A stretch of DNA of 64,000 bases from Symbiodinium microadriaticum (taxonomy: Eukaryota; Sar; Dinophyceae; Suessiales; Symbiodiniaceae), in the NCBI GenBank assembly GCA_001939145.1, contig LSRX01001627.1, forward strand, positions 1-64,000, in the 5' to 3' direction. Numbering within the stretch: position 1 is the stretch's first letter; each line of letters starts with the position of its first letter. The position numbers and the translations under genes were made by a program. Of this stretch, positions 43,243 through 56,100 are shown one piece after another. Under the pieces are notes generated by a model that worked only from the letters and a program-made list of their open reading frames with translations, was not told the origin of the DNA and did not search any database.

Positions 43243-43601
43243 AGCGTGTGGATGCACTTCATTAGGATCTGAGTCTGCTCTCCTTGCAAAGTTTTCGGAC
43301 CGTCCGATTCCACGGTGGGTCTTGAGGTCGGACGGCAGTACAGGCAAAAATTTTATAGCTGCCTGTGTGGAAATGCTGGGTTGAGACCAAAATCAGTATC
43401 ATTGGGTTGCACGGGCTTTTCGGTTTTGACTGGGTGGTCAGGGACAAGAAATGACCTGACCAGGTTTCGGACAGCGGACCCATTGGAAGCCAAAGTGCCA
43501 AGCCATGCGCGCTGCAATCGCGGATGAAGACAGCACGGCAGACGAGGGTTGTCGTTCCGGCCCAAAAACTGCTGCAGCGGGCGGCCTATCAATTCCACTG
43601 A

Positions 43602-43932
43602 AGCATGCGTGCGTGCGTGCGTGCGTGTGTGCGTGCGTGCGTGCGTNGCCTGCGTGCCTGCGTGCCTGCGTGCCTGCGTGCCTGCGTGCCTGCGTGCCTG
43701 CGTGCCTGCGTGCCTGCGTGCCTGCGTGCCTGCGTGCCTGCGTGCCTGCCTGCGTGCCTGCGTGCCTGCGTGCCTGCGTGCCTGCCTGCGTGCGTGCGTG
43801 CGTGCGTGCGTGCGTGTGTGTGTACGTGTGTGTGTGGGTGTGTATATGTGTGTGTGTGTGTGTGTGTATGGGTGTGTGTGGGTGTGTATATGTGTGTGTG
43901 TGTGTGTGTGTATGGGTGTGTGTGTGTGTGTG
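43602..43932 (+). repeat. Compound microsatellite with a single-N join
   Basis: (TGCG)n, then an N at 43647, then about fourteen (TGCCTGCG) units, again (TGCG)n, then a (TG)n block. Within that block a longer unit (TGGGTGTGTATATG plus (TG)n) occurs twice. The Arg/Cys/Ala and Thr/His repeat frames over it are artefacts. The N suggests that the array was not spanned. Confidence 0.85.
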
Positions 43933-44549
43933 TCGACGTCTATTTGGGGAGGCTTCAGCAATCAGGGAAAGCCATAGAAATTCCCGACGGCCAAGCTCTG
44001 CATCTCTAGGCTTGGAAATCCAGAAAATGGGATGTCGTACAGCAGCACGAAAGCCTGAAGACGCGAAACGCTTGATTGGAGGAACCAAGCTTGGTCGAAC
44101 TCATCTTCCGGGCACCGGGCTAGCATCGGGTTCAGGCATGACTGTTACACAGGTGTATAGAGTTGACGAACCTAAACCCTGGCGATGGTAACACAGCTCC
44201 CAGAACTCGAAGGCCAAACCAAGCGCGGAGAGACTTTGCTCGTTCTTTTTCACAGCCGCAGCCTGGGTCAGCTTTGCTAAAGACTCCTAGAGAGTATTAA
44301 TTCTGCCATGACTTCCAAACCCCCCCAATCCTGAAGCCTAATCCTTACGACTTAGGACTTATAAAGGTCTCTCAACCCCACAGACTCAACCCGAAGCACT
44401 CCTAAACTCTACGGTAAAGGCAAAAATAAGAGCGGTGCGGTGAATCTGCTGCAAATGGCCGAGGTTGTGCAGGCTTTAGAATTCTACACACTGCAGCCTG
44501 CTTTCGTAAACAGGTGGGTTGCAACCCCTCCCAACATGATGGCCTAGAC

Positions 44550-44700
44550 CTAGAACAATCCATATGACAACTCCATGAAGGTCCCTTTGTTGCTTAGAAC
44601 CGTACCAAACCCTTGTAGAGCCACGGCCGGCAGCAGAAGGAGGCGCCGCAGCCTGCGGAGCTCTGCGGGTTTGGAGACAAGGCTGTTCATGGCAGTGTAT
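44550..44700 (-). CDS. Possible exon, unrecognised
   Basis: A minus-strand frame with coding-like residues (SLVSKPAELRRLRRLLLLP, then AVALQGFGTVLSNKGTFMEL). No splice boundaries were assigned. Alternative: chance frame in intron. Confidence 0.25.
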
Positions 44701-46288
44701 GGCTGTTTAGGGTTTAGAGTTTGGGCTTTCGTTTGCTCGAGGATCTGGGTCGTGTTGAGGCTTCTGGATTTCGATGGTGGTTGGCAAACTTCTGGAATAC
44801 GTCCACCAGCTGGGCCTAAATGTTTTTTTCCAATACCAAAGGCGAGGCACGCCCGAAACAAACACCCGCACAAACCTGGTGGAACTCGAAGCTCCTAAAC
44901 CAGTGCAGAGATCTGTGCAACCTTCTCCAACACGTCTGTAGAATTCAGAACCTGTCAGTAGCATCAACCCGTACTGCGACCCGTAAACCGTTTATCCGCC
45001 AGGAGGCCTGATTCGCCCTAGGTTAGGATGAATTGCTGTGCTGCTGCAATGCTGCTCGGGTTGGTCACAGATGCCTATCTTGTGTCGAAAAAGACATTCA
45101 CTAGTGCTGGCCAGGTCGATGGCATTCCAACTGGAACCTCCTTCGGGTCAATGCAGGATCCTAGGATTCGGCCGCGCTAAAGGCTGAAGGCGTAACGGAA
45201 AGGGCCTCGCACCTCCGCTAGGACCACCGTGCGGGGCGCGGGGGGGTGGTACGGTGTAGTGGAGCGGGAGTTTATACAAAAAATAGGGGTTTGGGTGGAT
45301 TGGTTTGGAGGGGCCTCCTGGTTGGTCGAGGTCAGCTTGCCAGCGGCGTGGTAGCATCATTCCTTGGCATGGGACGGCTTCGGGATCCTTCATAATCAGG
45401 TGTTGGGTCTACCGTATCATCGCAAATGCTCGGGGTTTGGGGGTTGGAGGTTGAACCTCAGCACTTGGGCAGGAGGGCAACAGGTTCCGACTCACTTCTT
45501 CCAACAGAGAGTAGTAGCCGGGCTTTGTAGCTGCGCATTATTGCTTTTAGCGTCCGGTCGGCTTCTCAAAAGTCTGAGGTCTGTACCTGCCCCGTTTGAT
45601 CCTGCCATACCAAATCAAAGGCGATTGAGCTTCGGGCAACACGGGAGGCCCCGATATCAGCGCAACTGCTCTGGAAACCCGGATAACTTGTCAAGATCCC
45701 GGTCCTGTCCCTCGTCCCTTCATCCTCAACCCCTAGCCATTCATGCATGGAGATTCTCTGCGGAGGCTGCTTGCGCCGCTTCGTCCAGGTCTGTCCTGCA
45801 TCTGAGTCTCAGGTATTCCGGACTTTGGGCTGGACTGCCGTTCTGAGAGCGCCACAAGGCGCTAGGATCTGTTGATTCGGACCGATAGGAGGGAAGGCAT
45901 TGCATGATGACCTTATGATTCTGTGAACTTGTCAACTTTCAGATGTATGGCTTCGGGGTGGGGTTGCTGTCTCTGCGACGGCTTCACGGGCAGCTACTGC
46001 ATTCAAGACTCAGCAACTTGTCGGTTAACCAACCAAACATGTCGGAGGCTCTGAAGGTCAAGAGCATCGAGTTTGAATTGCCTGTGCTTTGACTAAGCCC
46101 ACACCTGAAAGAAACCGAAAGCCGAGCAAACCTGAATCTCAGAAAGTCCAGACGGCCGGGTTGAGAATTCAATAGAAGCAAACTAACAACAGAGGTCCCA
46201 AAAACATAATGTGCAGAAAGACCCTCTACTCTCAGAGACACCCCTAGGCTGCTAAGGCAATATGCTTGTGGGTTATGTCTAGGACATC

Positions 46289-46402
46289 CTTGACAAGCCT
46301 ACGAAGCCCTACAAGCAGTTCACAAAGTCGACATGTCCTCAAAAACGGGATGACGTAGAGTACGAAGAGCAGTGCATAACCCAGGCCGATTCCGAGATAA
46401 AC
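46289..46402 (-). CDS. Exon encoding a membrane span
   Basis: Acceptor TTGCCACAG|GTTTATC and donor GTCAAG|GATGTCC (a GA donor, an option reported for dinoflagellates). The 114 bases give 38 codons in phase 0 with no stop: VYLGIGLGYALLFVLYVIPF is a clear transmembrane helix, followed by a basic stretch (CRLCELLVGLRRLVK). Family not recognised. Confidence 0.5.
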
Positions 46403-47355
46403 CTGTGGCAAGATGTTTCGAGGGTTAAAGGTTTCAGGCTGAGACCACAAATTGACACGAACATGGCAGTGATGATGCACGGGTTTAGTGCCTGAGGCTT
46501 TTCCAGCCGAATCTTCTGGCTTCGAGGCTAGGTACAGGAAGGACATTAGGGTCCGTGGCTTTGCGTTGAGCACGGAAGAGTCTCAAAAGCAAGTCGCACA
46601 GACAAACATCCAAGCGAAAGCCGAAGTCTAACAGTTAAACCAACCAAGAGATAGAACTCGCAGTCAAAGCTATACGAAAAACAATCCCCAATGCAGCTCA
46701 ACATGTTCCGATCTTAAAATCAGAACGCTTCTTGGGCCGGAAACATGGAAAGCCACAAATCAGGATCCGAACCCTTGAACCAATCGCTGCTGCACCGTAG
46801 AAACCACAATTTAGTATGTAACAAAATTGCCATGTGACATTGATGCTTCTGGCAAGCTGTTCTGTGGCAAAGCACTGACATGCTGAACCGTAGAGACGCA
46901 GCCGCACTTGTTGGAGTACCGGATGGAAATGGCCGATGAGGTCAAACTCTCCTCCCCCTCCATGCCGAGAGTTTGAATTTGCCACAACAACACCCCCAAA
47001 CCCCAAACTTGTAACGCTCTACACTCTAGAAACATATCACCCTAGCAGAAACCCTAAAACCCAAATGCTCAGCCTCGAAACGACGAGCAATGAACCGTCG
47101 TAGTTTCACTTGGGCTGGTGGACGAAAGCTTCAAACGCAGCCGGGTCCAAAATGACAGCTATAAATTTGGGGCGGACAGGGGCGTTTTGGGGCTTTGGGC
47201 TCGTAAGTTCTAGGCCCCTGTGTAAACCTTCCGAAGCCCAAACTACCTGAGACGGGTTGACGCAGCGAGAAGACTCCGAGGAGCATTCTGCAGCGTGCGG
47301 CCCGAGAAGTAAAACAGCAGCAGCACTGCTGGAACTTGACCTGGAAGGCTAATCT

Positions 47356-47358
47356 CTA

Positions 47359-47395
<37 letters not shown>

Positions 47396-47432
47396 ACATC
47401 CATCTATCTGTCTGTCTACCTGTCTCTCTCTA
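47356..47432 (+). repeat. (CTGT)n microsatellite
   Basis: About ten TCTG units, then the interruption TACATCCATC and further TCTG and TCTC units. Confidence 0.85.
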
Positions 47433-47852
47433 GCTGAGCCTCTCAAAGCCTGCATTAAACTGTTTCGTGGTTTAAGCAAGCAAACGAACAAATAATTACA
47501 CGGCCATATACACGCATGCATCAAACAGCTTTCTATGCTGGCTACTGTATCTACAGGGTATGTATATGTGCGTATGCATGCATGCGTCTCAGTATCTCCG
47601 TCTGGCTACCTCGACTTCGGTGAAAAATGGCATCCAAGTCCAGTTCCGATGTTTCTAAAGAAACACCTTGCACCCCAAAGCCCCAAAACTTGTTCTCTTC
47701 GTGAAGCTCGAAACCCGAACCCCCCCATCCTCAACATGGCACTACGTGCGAAGCCTTCAAAGCCGAAATCCCAGCTTGGGGACACCACCCCGAACGCCCC
47801 TCATCTCTTCCGAAGGGCACTAGGCCCTGCGGCTCAGCTAAGCACGTGAGAT

Positions 47853-47956
47853 ATGGGTATTTCTCCAAATTGGGGTCCCTTTTGGGGTCCTTCTTTTAAG
47901 GGTGCCGTACTTATTGGGGACCTAAAAAGGGACCCTAATTTAGAGAACTACCCACA
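47853..47956. repeat. Foldback element 1 (about 104 bp)
   Basis: Its arms are imperfect inverted repeats of about 38 bases: ATGGGTATTTCTCCAAATTG with GGGGTCCCTTTTGGGGTCC on the left, answered on the right by GGGGACC, AAAAAGGGACCC, TAATTTAGAGAACTACCCA. The loop is about 25 bases. Architecture and CCCTAAT/GGGACC words are shared with the elements at 51138 and 59370. Confidence 0.68.
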
Positions 47957-49545
47957 TGAAGGCTAAGCCCCGACGATGCAAAAAAACCAGAACCCCCCAC
48001 AGCTGGCAGTGGTAGAAAGGTATAGTCAAGGCTTGAAAGTCGGAACAGGGGCCACGGAGATGCCCCGAAAGCGCCAGCTTTTGGCCTCTTGCTGAGCCCA
48101 GCAGCCCTCAAAGCTCACCAAAGGTTTCGAGACCCCTGCCTCCCCATGATCCGATGAAGGCAGCCCTGAAGACAGTGTCGGTCCTTAGACTCGGCTTCTG
48201 TGCCGTTTGGCGTGTGGGTTCTTCAGGGTCCTAGAAGCTGATTGTTTGCAGTTCCGGTGACAGCTTGATCTAATTTTCTGACGAAGACAAACAATAGAAT
48301 AGAACACTGAAGACGAATGCGGTCTGCCACTAGGTTCTCAGTGACTGAAAGCACGCCTTGAGTCTCCGGAACGGTCTTTGAAGGCATGTCTGCCTTGTAG
48401 GCTTCGGCCGGGATTGACCAATGGTTACTGATGATTATTGAATTCTCCAAAGAATCCGAGGTCCCAAGCCCTGGCTCCTAAACGCTGCATGCTAATGAAG
48501 CCTCCTTTGTCTCGCGAGGCTTTAGAGTCTCAGCCCTTGAATCCCCAATGCATCCCGCCCACCCTAAAGCCCTAAATACAAAGCCCGGAACATATTATCA
48601 GAAAAGGAAAGGAGCAGCGAAATCTTCAGAAGCCCGAACATGTGCGATGAAGGCCCTACACAATCGGAGCTATGGAGCGGCACATAAATCCAATCATGCA
48701 GCACTCTCACCAAAAAGTCCTCATCCCGAACAGCCGCGCCGACAAAAACTGCGTACCCCCTGACACGCTGTGACGTCATGCAGCGTTATGGCCATGAAAG
48801 CTCCAAGACGGCCGCTATACAAAAGGAGCCAGAACTAGGAATCACAAAACAAAGTTTGCGTCGTGAGGTTCCCGCGTGAATCAGACCTTGTGCAATCAAG
48901 TTGAATGAGAACCCGGTATTAAGACTCAAGAAAATAATTTTGCATAAGGATCTGCGATCGGTGATCCGCTAATTTCTATAAGCCTTCCCTGCAAGGGGAG
49001 ACGTCTGACAGGTAAGAGCCATAAAGAGTTCACTCACGGAATCCAGGCAGCTTCTTCAATGCCATGAGAAGGCTCTCGAAGTGCATGGAAAAGCCTTATA
49101 CGACTTAATATGGGGCGGAGAACTGAAGGTTCTGGGTATGCAAGCAACGCTCCAGTTCTTAGGATTAGAGATGGTTGCCGGCTTTTAAGGGGAGTTCAGG
49201 GCTTTAGGGCTTGTGAGCTGAAAATTTTACGGCAGCTTACGGTTTTTAACAAGGCTTTGCTGCGGCTTAGTTGCTGACTTGGGGTCAGGTTTCTTGATGA
49301 TTCACAAGGCTTCGGTTGGCAGCATGACGCGTGTCTTGAAACTTTAACTGCGTGAGTTTGTGAAGCTTGAGATGCAGATGGAAACAAAGCACCCGTTGGA
49401 GTTGATACGAGCACAGGAAGCAGCCTTCACACTCATGTTGGCAATCTGGCTAGCTCTTGGTTCTGCGTGCGCACGCAGCAGGGAACGCTTCACAGCAAAA
49501 CTTCACAGGAACTCGAATCTCCACTCGACTCTCCAGCAAACGTAC

Positions 49546-49640
49546 CAGTCCTTCTGCAATCAAGGAGCACATGAAGAATATCATAAGACCCATCTCCATG
49601 CGACAGTCCTCGAACAAATTGATCACCACTGGGTCATTGC
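49546..49640 (-). CDS. Exon, probable membrane protein
   Basis: Acceptor TTCTCTCAG|GCAATGAC and donor GAAGGACTG|GTACGTTTG, both strong. The product includes NDPVVINLFEDCRMEMG followed by LMIFFMCSLIAEGL, a likely start of a membrane helix. The frame also stays open past the donor. Family not recognised. Confidence 0.5.
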
Positions 49641-49892
49641 CTGAGAGAACGTTTTGAAAAGACATCTCAACTTTCATGTGGTTTCTTGCTATTTGTGATC
49701 CCGCATAACGCAATGCTTTCTGGAGCTAAGGTAAGGTGTCGTTGATCTCAGGATCGAGTACCTGCGCTTGCGGAGAGCGTTTGCAACAATTTAAGGTCGC
49801 TTGTAATACCTTGATCAGTTCAGTCTTGGTGGGGTGTGCCTAGAAACCCGACAATGCGCGAAACAATTGCATCGCATCACTAGGCCGTAAAC

Positions 49893-50064
49893 CCCAAGCC
49901 CAAGTAGGCAAGCTGCTGAAGATGGATGCCAACTGCCTCACATAAACCAGCGTGGCAACAGTCGTCGCCAGGAGAAAAGCTGCAACACTGCCGATGCCTG
50001 GGTTGCTTCCGGGCAGGAAAAGCACAAACCCAAAGGTCAGGCTGTAAGGCAGGAGGCTGAAGGT
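49893..50064 (-). CDS. Exon encoding membrane spans
   Basis: Acceptor GACGTCGCAG|ACCTTC. The frame reads TFSLLPYSLTFGFVLFLPG, then IGSVAAFLLATTVATLVYV and RQLASIFSSLPTWAWG: two hydrophobic segments separated by a polar turn. The donor is less certain (GGGG|TTTACGG or nearby); the frame otherwise runs to a stop at 49840. Confidence 0.5.
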
Positions 50065-50887
50065 CTGCGACGTCTACAAGCTTCTGCGGCTTGTGCAAGC
50101 CCAAATTCATTCTCAGTACGACAGCGCATACAAGCCCGCGCCCTACGCCATTTCACGGCACCCAAGACTGCATGTGCCGTAAAACGGACCTATACGCACG
50201 AGATTAAGTCTCGGAGCTGCGACATACCGAAAGACAGTGTGAAGTGTCAGTGGGAGCCCAAAACAAATCATGTTAACTGAACAAACTGACCAAAACAGAA
50301 GGTACCGGAATTAATACTGAAAACACCTTAAGTTAAGGCCAAGATACCCAGGTCCCTGATTTTCGCGGAAAGGCGGCCGTCGCCGGTTCCGAGAGCGATG
50401 CCGAGCCTCAGGTTTGACAGAATGTGAGGGCGCCAAGGTTTTGGCTGTAAGAACTCTTGTTTATGGTTTAGGGGCTTGAAGATCTAAGATTGTTGAAGTC
50501 ACTGATGGTGATTTCGTGGGGGTGTTTGTTGGAGGTTCTTTTAACCCTCAAATTCCCGGTGACAGTCGCTAGCGGCAACCCTGGGCATCGTCGGTGTGGC
50601 ACCGGAGACAGGACAGGTTCGGGTTTGCAACTCATAGGACCCGTAGCACAAATCAACGTCCCGGCGTAACCTCTGAACGACAACAATGGCATACGTTGTC
50701 TTGAAAGAACGGCCGGTGATGCGGGTGGTTGAAAGGCTTCACGTGATTTGAAGTCGTGGTAGCACATCGACAGGCAACACATCCTCAAATGTCACGGGCC
50801 CACAGGGCCTTAAACAAGAAGCCTCAACCATACACGGGGTCATCCGTAAAGTCGGCACTGAAATGGTAACCTGAGACGAGACTGTAC

Positions 50888-51027
50888 TTGCCTAGAATCC
50901 CAAAAGCCTTATCTAGGACAGGAGCCAATTCCAAAGAGAGCTGCTGTGTCACACACGCGCTGCTGAAGGCGCCGATAATCGTCAAGTTCATCCAGGCCAG
51001 GCGGTAGCTGGCATTGAAAACGCCTAC
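50888..51027 (-). CDS. Exon, probable membrane protein
   Basis: Acceptor CAGCCCAAAG|GTAGGC and donor GGCAA|GTACAGT. The frame reads VGVFNASYRLAWMNLTIIGA and then FSSACVTQQLSLELAPVLDK. It lies upstream of the exons at 50064 and 49640 on the same strand, so it is probably the same gene. Confidence 0.5.
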
Positions 51028-51137
51028 CTTTGGGCTGAGTTTGTTTGGAATTTTGGCATTCGGGTTTAGGTTTTGGGAATTGTTGTGGAGACGCTGACAA
51101 GATTGCGCTGATCCTAAACTCAAGCAGTTAGAAAAAT

Positions 51138-51238
51138 GGGGGTTTCCGAAAATAGGGGACCCTAATATAGTACCCTACATAGTAGGATCCGTTTTATAAG
51201 GACCCCAAAATAAGGTACCCTAATTTTCGGAAAGTCCC
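51138..51238. repeat. Foldback element 2 (about 101 bp)
   Basis: The left arm GGGGGTTTCCGAAAATAGGG and the right arm TACCCTAATTTTCGGAAAGT pair with few mismatches; TTTCCGAAAAT/ATTTTCGGAAA is exact. The inner part holds GGACCCTAATATAGTACCCT. Confidence 0.7.
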
Positions 51239-52130
51239 AAATTAGGAACATCCTTGGCCGCAGCGGCCTCGGCATCGCCGAGCGTGCCCGCCAAGAGTCC
51301 TCGTGGCGGCTTATCTTGAGCTCTTCTGCCCTTGCAGCTTTCGGGTTATGGAGCACAACAGCTTGAGCCTTTTTATTTATATGTTCGGAGTTCTTGTGGA
51401 ACCGAAGAGGGGCTTCACCGGCCACTGAAGCAAGGCACCGAGATCCCAGATCCCGACTTCCCAGACCCTCATTTGTGTAGGGTTTCTGCAAAAGCTCTGC
51501 CCTGGGTTCAGGCTGCTCCCAACCCTAAGGATCTGGAGAGTAGGAATGGGGGCTATGTCAAAAACCCGTGAGGCGACCTGCTTTGCTTTGGGAGTCAACT
51601 TGCGCAGCCCCGCAATGCAAGTCTCTGAGCATGCAGAGCTCCATTTGGAAACGGACAAGGTATGTTTGCAGCATCGAATGCACTATGAAGTTCTGCGTGC
51701 AGGATACGCGGCCGAGAGTGCCCAGGAGTATACTATAGAAGCCTACTGAATAATTTCCAACACTATTCTTATGGTTCCTTAGTATTAAATATAGTGTAGT
51801 ATACCCCAAAACCCTATTCTAACTATTAAGGCCCAGGCACTCTATCTAGCCGTGGCTACGGCCAGAGCTGAGAAGAAACAGAACAGAAACTGTGGTTCTT
51901 GGTTAACTTTATTCGCACAAGGGACTCGCTGAAAATGGCCCTCATCCTGAATATCCTTCACCGCAACATTCATTAAAACCCCCAACCTGGCACTGCTTAT
52001 CAAGCTGTGGCTGCAGCTCCACCAAGCGCGCAAGGCTTGTGATGCTTCCAACCCGTGTAATACAGACCCACTTCTCGAGTGCCCTTCCAGCAAGCCAGCT
52101 GCAACATGGTTTTGCAACCAGAGTTTATTA

Positions 52131-52139
52131 CTGCTGCTG

Positions 52140-52193
<54 letters not shown>
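52131..52193 (+). repeat. (CTG)n-(CTA)n microsatellite
   Basis: A few CTG units followed by about seventeen CTA units. Confidence 0.9.
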
Positions 52194-52489
52194 TTAGTCT
52201 TATGGTTACTATTATTCTTAAAAATTATATTACGCTGGTTGTTTAATTTTTAGCGTTATTATGCTGATGCTTCTGTCATAATGACTTTTGTTCTTATTAT
52301 TATTAGTCAGCATTATCAACACTATTATGGGTAGTACTACTCTTGTTTTTAAAGGCTGATTACTTTCAGTGCCAGCCCTTCCATAGATCGCCAGCTACTT
52401 AATTAGTAGCTCGCTATGTTACAGAGCAATGTACTATTCGGGTTTATGCTACACCGTAGACTCCAGACGTTCTTTTTTTATCTAGATAA

Positions 52490-52525
<36 letters not shown>

Positions 52526-52526
52526 C
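52490..52526 (+). repeat. (GATA)n microsatellite
   Basis: About nine GATA units after TCTAGATAAATA. Confidence 0.9.
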
Positions 52527-52929
52527 GAACATAACCAATTCAGCGCATGGCGCCAATGGCCGACATCCGCCAAAAGTCGGAAGCCAAGGCCAGCGTCGCT
52601 GGAACCACCAGGCGGACAAAGTTCCCGAGCCTGCCATGCAACAGTCGGTGTGTATGTTCAACTTAAAGTAAAAATGATGCGGCTTTCGAGGGTTTACATT
52701 TACAGGATTGAGAACTTAAGGCTTTGAGGCTTCATTCTGGAGTTTCGGCCCCAAGCTGCATATTGTCGTGTTTTGTGCCTCTTGCCTGCATCTTTCAAAG
52801 CTGCCTTATGTTGAGGGTTCCTTCCGCTATCCCGTACCTGAAAGAAAGGCGAGGCAAGTGCACAAACTGTGAACTCAAGTGGCTTGGGCTGTAGCGTTTA
52901 AAGCCATGGGGTTGAAGGCCCATATACTT

Positions 52930-53110
52930 GTACAGATCACAGGTAAGGCCGTTAGCTGGGATTGGGATATCTTGGTGTCGTCCTGAGAGAAGGAAAACGA
53001 TCTCACAGCCTAACAACCTAAGTGCCATACCTAGTATTTGGGCTTTCGTGGAATCCAGCACGACGGCGCAACGACAGGCTGCCCCAAATCCATTTAGGCC
53101 ACGTACGACA
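52930..53110 (-). CDS. Exon-like segment, unrecognised
   Basis: A minus-strand frame with coding-like residues: ARLVVRGLNGFGAACRCAVV, then LDSTKAQILGMALRLLGCEI and VFLLSG. Boundaries are not fixed; AG sites occur just upstream. No family recognised. Confidence 0.38.
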
Positions 53111-56100
53111 AGCCTAGCACCAAGCTTGCAAGAGAACTGGCCTCGGGTGGATGTTCTCATCGTAGTACCTGGGCTTGCGCACAAGATCCGTTCTGAATTC
53201 TGAATCCGAAACATCATCCCTGAATCCTTTACCTCAATCCTTCGCTCCGCAAGAAATCATCAGTTCCCAGTGATTGTCATTGGAAAAGGCACGGGAAACG
53301 GCTGCCAGTGCCATCCGTCAGGAGGGGTGCCACGAAGACATCTCGAAGATAGTTCCACTCGCGCAGCTTCGGCCCGTAGCACTTCTCATGATACTTCAGG
53401 AACCCACAGTACACTACCTCGGCCGGTCACAAGAGACAGGCAGGAAAGCCCGATACGCCCTGAACCAGAGGATTGACCACAAGAGTTCTTTAATAACTTT
53501 AATACTTGCAGTTCTGTTTACGGTGCCGATGGGACGGGTCGCTCAAATCCGGCCTGGCGTAGCAATTCCTGAAGGACGCAGCAGCCACTATGACTATTGT
53601 ATCAACTGTCCTTTGTTCTTTTGCACAAAGGTGCGAGCAGCATCACGGTCACAAACCACTCGACCGTCGTTGTCACCACCTCTGCTATGTCAGGCGAATA
53701 GCAGCAACAGCCGTCTCTCTCTCTGTTTCTGTCCTGCCTTGCCCTTCCCTCACTCGAGTCTCGGGTTTGGGACTCGTCTGCACTCGGACAAAACTCAAGT
53801 CTCCGATTCCTAGGACCTCAAGTGCAGTCAGCTCTCCAGATTGCGACCCCTGGCACAGGACAGGCCCAGAAGCCAAATTGGATACCGGCGGCTGGGATGC
53901 CAAGGACGAACCTGATAGCTAACGTCTGCATTGAACAGTATGTGGCTCTTGTGCAAAAACATGAGTGTTCCACGAACCTTAACCGATTCGCGACGCTCCC
54001 TTCGCCGATTATCTTTCGATAGGATGCTGAGGTTTGTTTGTGGACTGCGCTGAGCCTACGGGGAAGTACGTGTGAATTTGGGCAAGAGGAAGGGATCCTA
54101 ATCCTACGGAATACCGTTCAGGGTGTGTGGCTTCTGTTTTGAAGTTATTCAGAGATCAACCCCAAATGACGAATGATTCTGCAGGATCGCCATCTTCTCA
54201 ACATCTGCCGGAATGCATGTGCAGCCGCAGGCTGCGACAAATGCGAGGTTTGACCAACGACTCATGGAGTTTAGAGTGTGGCCAAAACGGAGTGTAGCAC
54301 AAACCGGGACACTTATCCCGATTTTGTGTTGGACGCTCCGAACAAGTCGCCTCCCATCCAACTGTCGTGATGCTTTACCTTCATCTCCTCGAGAAGCCCT
54401 ACACCGAAAGCCTTGCCGCAAAGCGGCTGTAAGCCCAAGACCAGGTTCAGAAACAAGGCGACGGGCGTCGTCTTGGAGCTTGGACCCGTGATCTTCTGGG
54501 AATTGAAGAAGGTTGTTAGCCTCAGGCCACAGTCTTCTTGGATCTGACGGCGAGCTTCAAAACCGTGGCCATAAGTCTTAAGGTTGAAGGTGCAGACGTC
54601 TTGAGTAAGCAAGGTCGCAAACGTGCGTCATCGTGCATCTGGCACGTGCTTCGCTGTCACTACCTTCTCTGATGCATGTTACACGTCGACACGACCCAAT
54701 TTAAGAGGGCCCTCTTCTCGAAACCTCGTGCGGCAAAACTCTGATCTACGACTCCGGAGCGAAGTTACTGTTGCAGTCGAATCCTTGCATGAAATTGATC
54801 GAAAGCACCTCGAAGATAGCATCGTTGCAGGAAGACAACACGCCATCACCTGTACATGGCTGAAGCTTGAAGTTGATAAGCTGGTGTCTTTTTACGTCGG
54901 GGTTCTGTCGGAAGTCCAGGAGGGCTTTGGTACACGGAGGATACGGCCGGACATTGGGCGCCTCAACCAGGGGACTGTATTGTCTGTCGCAAATCATGGA
55001 ATCTAGCATTTAGTGTTGTAGGGCTTACTACTTGGATCACTGAACAGGGACTATGTGCAGACAAGGTGTATGTAGGCTGCACCGTCGCAAAGGGCACTCG
55101 CAAAATGAATCCCGAACCCCGAATGCCATTCGAAGCTCTTTCTTCGTCGTGCTCGGACCTCGAGATATTGACACGCCGTGCTTATAAATTTCGAGGCCTT
55201 AAGGATACGAAGACCACTATTGAGGCATGCAGATGACAACAGGCTTTGTTGTGTTAGGTCAGAAGCCTCAACCCTTAAGACAAGCCGTGTAGACCTGAAC
55301 GAAATACACAAATAACTGCAGAAAGCTTTGAACAGAGTGGAACAAAGATGGAAGCCTCTCTCACGATTTCAGTTCCGGTAAACGGCCCTTCAAACTGTGG
55401 ACCGAAGAGATGCTGCACAGCGCTGGAACTCCCAAACTTTCAACGACTAAAGCACGGAAATGATCCAAGGCCTACTCAAGCTCGCATGTTGCACCCATCA
55501 CAGTAGTAATATTTCAGACGTGTCCGAGGACTCACAGCGAATCCACCTAGGGTTTCCACAGGGGGCTTGACACCTGAATGGGCTTTTGTCACATGGAACG
55601 CTTTAGCAACGGAGGCACCATGGCGTAGTAGCCCGCGGCATTCGCCACATCCGTGTCGGCGTGAAAGCCGTGCTTCAGAACCGGGGTCGTCATGCACCAC
55701 AAAGCGACCACGGGGATCAAGACCCAGGAAAACCTCTGAGCTCAGTTTGGGGGTTGCCTCAGGAGCCCATAGGTTCGGGTGCAAATCTAGGAATCAGAGC
55801 TGATGAACCCAAAACCTGCTCTAGTGCTCCTACTTGCCGTCTTCTACTTGCGAAACTCTCTACGAATAGCAGGACACAAGGCCTGTTAACCATCCGACAT
55901 TCAGAACATTGCAGCTTCTGCATGCAAGATGCGATCATAGTGATGCACAGGGGGAACTTAAAGCCTGTACTGCAACGAATGTGCCTGAGTTCTTTCCATG
56001 AACTTCTTACTTCTGTAGCAGGAGCACTCCTTCTCAAGGACTGCAGTTGCTTCCATCATCCCAGATCCCGAACCGAAACGCCGCGATCCTTAAACCCGAA

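Noticed and set aside
43353-44191. Long Arg/Ala/Cys or Thr/His repeat frames on both strands
   Set aside because: They are translations of the TGCG/TGCCTGCG/TG microsatellite in several frames.
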